Part shown: piece by piece, positions 44,537 through 46,019 of the stretch | Layout: each line of letters begins with the position of its first letter | Numbering within the stretch: position 1 is the stretch's first letter | From: Candidatus Aminicenantes bacterium UBA2199 | Lineage (GTDB): Bacteria; Acidobacteriota; Aminicenantia; UBA2199 | Reading direction: 5' to 3' | Assembly (NCBI GenBank): GCA_002327965.1 | Contig: DCVB01000069.1 | Span: forward strand, 1 to 46,019 | DNA: 46,019 nucleotides | Position numbers and translations under genes: made by a program | The notes under the pieces: model-generated | The model's database searches: none | The model's input: only the letters and a program-made list of their open reading frames with translations | What the model was told of the DNA's origin: nothing

Positions 44537-45892
44537 CTAATCCTGTTTCTTATGCACCAGGAACCGGTCGTAAAGCGCCAGCCCGGTCATGGAAACGAGG
44601 CCCATGGCGGCGACGATCAGCCAGATGGCGGAGGGATTGGCCGGCAGGCCGTTCTTGACCGGGTTGGCGATGAAGATCTCGAACAATCTGCCGCCCAGGG
44701 GGGCGCCGACGATCGAACCCAGGGCCACGGGCAGGTTGGCGTAGCCGAGGTAGAGCCCCTCCTGCCCCTTGGGGGCGATGGCGCCGATGTACTCGTAGAT
44801 GCGCGGCGAGGCGAACATTTCGCCCAGGGCCATGGAGGCGATCGAAACGATCAGGAAAATGCCGGCGATGGGCAGCAGGGCATGGACGCTGCCGAGGCGC
44901 AGCACCGAGACTTTCAGCGAGATGTCGGCGAAGAACACGGGAGCCAGGATGTTGACCAGCATGCCCAGGGTGGTGACCAGGACGCCGAAGATGATCGAGC
45001 GCACCGGTGTCCATTTCCTGGCCAGGCGGGCGATGACCAGCTGCAGGCTGACGATCATGATCGGGTTGACCAGGGTATAGAGCTCGACCGGCGCCTCGGG
45101 GTCGATCCAGCGCAGGAACAGGGGGATGAGGTTGTACAATTGGACGTAGAGGATCCAGAACATGCCGATGACCACCAGGAAAAAAACGAATCTCCAGTTG
45201 CGCAGGACGGTGACGATGCCCAGCAATGCCTGGGCCAGGGTCCGCTTCTGCACGGCCTGGCCGTCCTTTTTTCCGTCGGAGACATACTGCGGCTCGCGGT
45301 AGATGAACAGGACGATCAGCAAGCCGGCCATGGCGAAGGCGAAGGCCACCGGGAAAAAGATGGCCGGGATGCCCAGTTGGCTGCGCACGAAATAGGAGAT
45401 GGCGCGGCCGCTGATCGAGCCGATATTGATCACCATGTAGAAGATGGCGAAGCCGAGGGTGGCGCGCAAGCCGGAGGTCTTCTGCACCGTGCCGGCGATG
45501 CAGGGCTTGACGATCGAGCCGCCCAGGCCGATGAACACGATGCCCAGCAGGACGGGGATGGCATAGTTCGTCCCAACGGGCCAGAAGCTCTGCACGTTGC
45601 CCATGACCAGGTAGCCCAGCGAGAGCATGACGAAGGCCACGACCAGCGAGCGCTTGAAGCCGTACTTGTCGGCCAGGGTGCCGCTGAGAATGGGCAGGAA
45701 ATAGATCAGCCCCCAGAGAAGGGAGCCGTTGAGGAAGGTGGCGAACGTGGGGCTCATGCCCAGGGTCTCGGTCAGGTAGATGACGACGAAGGAGGCCATG
45801 GCGTAGTAGGCGCCGCGCTCGAAAAGCTCGATGGCGTTGGCCGTCCAGAATGTTGCCGGGAAGCTGCTTGGCTTGGTTTCAGGCGAGTTCAT
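44537..45892 (-). CDS. POT/PTR2-type major facilitator transporter
   Basis: 451 residues, 12 predicted membrane helices. FWTANAIELFERGAYYAM contains the ExxER-type helix-1 motif of proton-coupled oligopeptide transporters; GTLADKYGFKRSLVV is the MFS loop 2-3 motif; FYMVINIGSISGRAI resembles the POT FYxxINxG signature. It is likely to import di- and tripeptides with protons, in keeping with a peptide-using lifestyle, although sequence divergence leaves other solutes possible. The start overlaps the aspS stop by 14 bp, so it is cotranscribed with aspS. Confidence 0.87.
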   Translation of the reverse strand: MNSPETKPSSFPATFWTANAIELFERGAYYAMASFVVIYLTETLGMSPTFATFLNGSLLWGLIYFLPILSGTLADKYGFKRSLVVAFVMLSLGYLVMGNVQSFWPVGTNYAIPVLLGIVFIGLGGSIVKPCIAGTVQKTSGLRATLGFAIFYMVINIGSISGRAISYFVRSQLGIPAIFFPVAFAFAMAGLLIVLFIYREPQYVSDGKKDGQAVQKRTLAQALLGIVTVLRNWRFVFFLVVIGMFWILYVQLYNLIPLFLRWIDPEAPVELYTLVNPIMIVSLQLVIARLARKWTPVRSIIFGVLVTTLGMLVNILAPVFFADISLKVSVLRLGSVHALLPIAGIFLIVSIASMALGEMFASPRIYEYIGAIAPKGQEGLYLGYANLPVALGSIVGAPLGGRLFEIFIANPVKNGLPANPSAIWLIVAAMGLVSMTGLALYDRFLVHKKQD

Positions 45893-46019
45893 CGGGACCT
45901 CCGGGCTGTTTTTTTACGGTGATGCCCAGCTCGTCGAGCTGACGCTGTGAGACGGTCGACGGCGAGCCGGTGAGCAGGCAAAGCGAAGATGTGGTCTTGG
46001 GAAAGGCGATGACCTCGCG
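45879..46019 (-). CDS. aspS: Aspartyl-tRNA synthetase, C-terminal end (partial)
   Basis: Only the last 46 residues are in the window. REVIAFPKTTSSLCLLTGSP followed by STVSQRQLDELGITV matches the conserved C-terminus of bacterial AspRS (FPKTxxAxxLMTGAPSxVxxxQLxEL). The gene continues beyond the right edge. The stop TGA at 45881-45879 lies inside the transporter gene start region. Confidence 0.92.
   Translation of the reverse strand, partial: REVIAFPKTTSSLCLLTGSPSTVSQRQLDELGITVKKQPGGPDELA

Noticed and set aside
1..46019. CRISPR arrays, insertion sequences, integrases, rRNA genes or riboswitches
   Set aside because: No regularly spaced direct repeats, transposase or integrase motifs, rRNA-like sequence or recognised aptamer was seen on reading through the window.

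Overview
This is a gene-dense, GC-rich bacterial chromosome segment with no sign of phage, insertion sequences, CRISPR or plasmid functions. Gene content points to an anaerobic, diderm-type bacterium. It has ferredoxin- and NAD(P)H-linked flavoprotein complexes (NuoE/NuoF-type subunits and NfnAB), WaaE-type and GT4 glycosyltransferases, a periplasmic alpha-2-macroglobulin, a lytic transglycosylase and PEGA-like surface proteins. The overall flavour resembles Acidobacteriota/Aminicenantes-type genomes, but that is an impression from protein style and not a proof. Most genes carry clear AGGAGG-type ribosome binding sites, and many intergenic gaps carry sigma-70-like promoters with 17-18 bp spacers.

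Layout. 1-4354 (minus): a response regulator followed by NuoE-like, NuoF/HydB-like and ferredoxin-GltD fusion genes. This operon is preceded by a textbook sigma-54 promoter. 4679-7095 (plus, divergent): a 31-codon leader ORF, then nfnA and nfnB. 7119-10452 (minus): rimO, pgpA, rpmB, a TIGR00725/SLOG protein and truA. 10599-12188 (minus): a membrane-anchored repeat protein. 12395-18362 (plus): a five-gene metabolic operon (isocitrate/isopropylmalate-type dehydrogenase, HMG-CoA-lyase-like enzyme, family III CoA transferase, LeuC-type and LeuD-type isomerase subunits) plus a coupled membrane protein. 18352-28596 (minus): purH, two glycosyltransferases, a DUF2892 protein, a lytic transglycosylase and a 1909-residue thioester-containing alpha-2-macroglobulin.

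28809-31573 (plus): tRNA-Pro, a cellulose/mannan-synthase-like GT2 and a protein that looks like the C-terminal half of SelB without its GTPase. 31574-32584 (minus): a secreted TPR protein. 32719-35431 (plus): a tandem pair of M16-like proteins that have lost the zinc-binding motif. 35436-38263 (minus): tRNA-Gly and tRNA-Cys behind a thioesterase, a DUF6498 protein, a flavodoxin and an EamA transporter. 38394-46019 (minus): short operons of small membrane and accessory proteins, including a CDF-like transporter, RibD/DHFR-like and PhzF-like enzymes, DUF3795, a peptide-deformylase-like gene split by a frame change, a POT-type transporter, and the 3' end of aspS.

How the genes work together. 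The left end is an electron-transfer hub: NuoEF plus the ferredoxin-GltD protein would move electrons between NAD(H), ferredoxin and an unseen partner (hydrogenase or formate dehydrogenase), while NfnAB links NADH, NADPH and ferredoxin. The five-gene operon assembles the chemistry of 2-oxoacid chain elongation or shortening, but uses a CoA-transferase/lyase pair in place of a Claisen synthase; its substrate is open. The most unusual items are the sigma-54-driven regulator with two AsnC-type sensor repeats, the five-gene operon, the GTPase-less SelB-like protein, the deformylase with an in-phase A_AAA_AAG slippery heptamer exactly where the frame changes, and two genes whose predicted transcription start coincides with the start codon (leaderless candidates).
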